Source: Burkholderiales bacterium (GTDB lineage: Bacteria; Pseudomonadota; Gammaproteobacteria; Burkholderiales; Burkholderiaceae_C). Taken from it: a stretch of DNA of 5,994 bases. Within the stretch, counting starts at the first letter, position 1. Each line of letters opens with the position of its first letter. Where the stretch lies: NCBI GenBank assembly GCA_947450745.1, contig CANFYD010000261.1:1-5994 (forward strand), given 5' to 3'. A program made the translations under genes and the position numbers. The notes below the pieces were generated by a model. The model searched no databases and was not told where the DNA came from. It saw nothing but the letters and a program-made list of their open reading frames with translations. This document shows, one piece after another, positions 5,384-5,994 of the stretch.

Positions 5384-5994
5384 GTGACGAAGTCTCATCC
5401 TTGCCCGCCGCGTCACAGCTATCCGTCCTGCCGGGCGCGCCCCACAGCTCTGCCGTCAAGCTCTATGCCCGAGCCACCGAAGGCTTTGACGCCCGCGTGG
5501 CCGAGACGCTGGCCTTGCTGCAAGCGGCTGTGGCCGAGCATGGCGACGGCTTGCTGCAGTCCAGCAGCCTCGGCGCAGAAGACATGGTGATCACCGACCT
5601 GATCGCCCGCCACCAACTGCCGATCGCGATTGCCACGCTGGAGACCGGCCGCTTGCACGCCGAAACACTGGCCCTGCTGCCGCAAATCAAGCAGCACTAC
5701 GGCTTGGACGTGCAGACCTTCAGCCCGCTGGCCGAGACGGTCATCAGCCTGGTGCGCCTGCGCGGCGAAAGCTCGATGTACGAGAGCCTGGCACTGCGCA
5801 AGGAATGCTGCGGCATCCGCAAGCTGGAGCCGCTCGGCCGCATGTTGGCCGGCCGGACCGCCTGGATCACCGGCCTGCGCCGCGAGCAATCCGACAACCG
5901 CGCCGATGTGCCGTTCACCGAGCCCGACGCCCAGGGCCGCCAAAAGATCAACGCGCTGGCGGCCTGGAGCTGGGCCGATGTCTGGCATTACATC
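5380..5994 (+). CDS. cysH: Assimilatory adenylyl-sulfate (APS) reductase, 4Fe-4S type, 3' end outside window
   Basis: The first 205 residues of a CysH-family enzyme; the reading frame is open through the right edge. It reduces activated sulfate to sulfite with electrons from thioredoxin. The nucleotide-binding region of the ATP-pyrophosphatase-like fold is seen at SSSLGAEDM (61-69), followed by TLETGRLHAETL (86-97) and TGLRREQS (164-171). The adjacent cysteines C143-C144 in KECCGIRKLEPL mark the 4Fe-4S form that prefers APS; the PAPS-using enterobacterial form lacks them. The second cysteine pair and the catalytic ECG-H tail expected near the C-terminus would lie beyond 5994. About 25 variable residues precede the conserved part. 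The ATG at 5380 overlaps the DUF934 stop, with GGGA at 5370-5373 as a modest ribosome binding site. Confidence 0.93.
   Translation, partial: MSDEVSSLPAASQLSVLPGAPHSSAVKLYARATEGFDARVAETLALLQAAVAEHGDGLLQSSSLGAEDMVITDLIARHQLPIAIATLETGRLHAETLALLPQIKQHYGLDVQTFSPLAETVISLVRLRGESSMYESLALRKECCGIRKLEPLGRMLAGRTAWITGLRREQSDNRADVPFTEPDAQGRQKINALAAWSWADVWHYI

Overview
The window is high-GC (roughly 60-65%), densely coded DNA. It reads as the chromosome of a betaproteobacterium, most likely Burkholderiales and perhaps Comamonadaceae-like. That assignment rests on the gene neighbourhood (siroheme sulfite reductase, then a DUF934 protein, then an APS-type CysH) and on the style of the proteins. The genus cannot be fixed from the sequence alone. 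There are no rRNA or tRNA genes, CRISPR arrays, insertion sequences or phage genes in view.

Layout. Positions 1-116 hold no convincing gene. They are followed by ybiB (117-1055, +), a TrpD-fold nucleic-acid-binding protein. Convergent to it is a NYN-LOTUS protein, a putative RNA-binding or RNA-cleaving protein (1083-2084, -). The two stop codons lie 27 nt apart, in a small cluster of three 12-bp repeats that can form a hairpin. An AT-rich divergent regulatory region (about 2085-2381) carries two inverted repeats and candidate promoter elements.

From about 2382 to the right edge runs a tightly packed plus-strand sulfate-assimilation operon. It contains a TSUP/TauE-SafE membrane transporter, cysI (ferredoxin/flavodoxin-type or NADPH-linked siroheme sulfite reductase), a DUF934 protein, and cysH (4Fe-4S APS reductase), which is cut by the window end. 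Gaps are 12 nt, 8 nt and a 4-nt ATGA overlap, so the genes are almost certainly co-transcribed and partly translationally coupled.

How the genes work together: CysH reduces activated sulfate (adenylyl sulfate, APS) to sulfite. CysI reduces sulfite to sulfide for cysteine synthesis. The TSUP carrier probably moves sulfate or sulfite (or another sulfur oxyanion) across the inner membrane. DUF934 is a conserved accessory protein of unproven function. The ATP sulfurylase genes (cysD/cysN) that usually follow in such clusters would lie beyond the right edge. ybiB and the NYN-LOTUS gene have no obvious part in sulfur metabolism.

I do not see a clear new biological system here. The best leads are the DUS-like triple repeat at the convergent junction, the two dyads in the divergent control region, the His/Cys-rich N-terminus of the DUF934 protein, and the NYN-LOTUS fusion.
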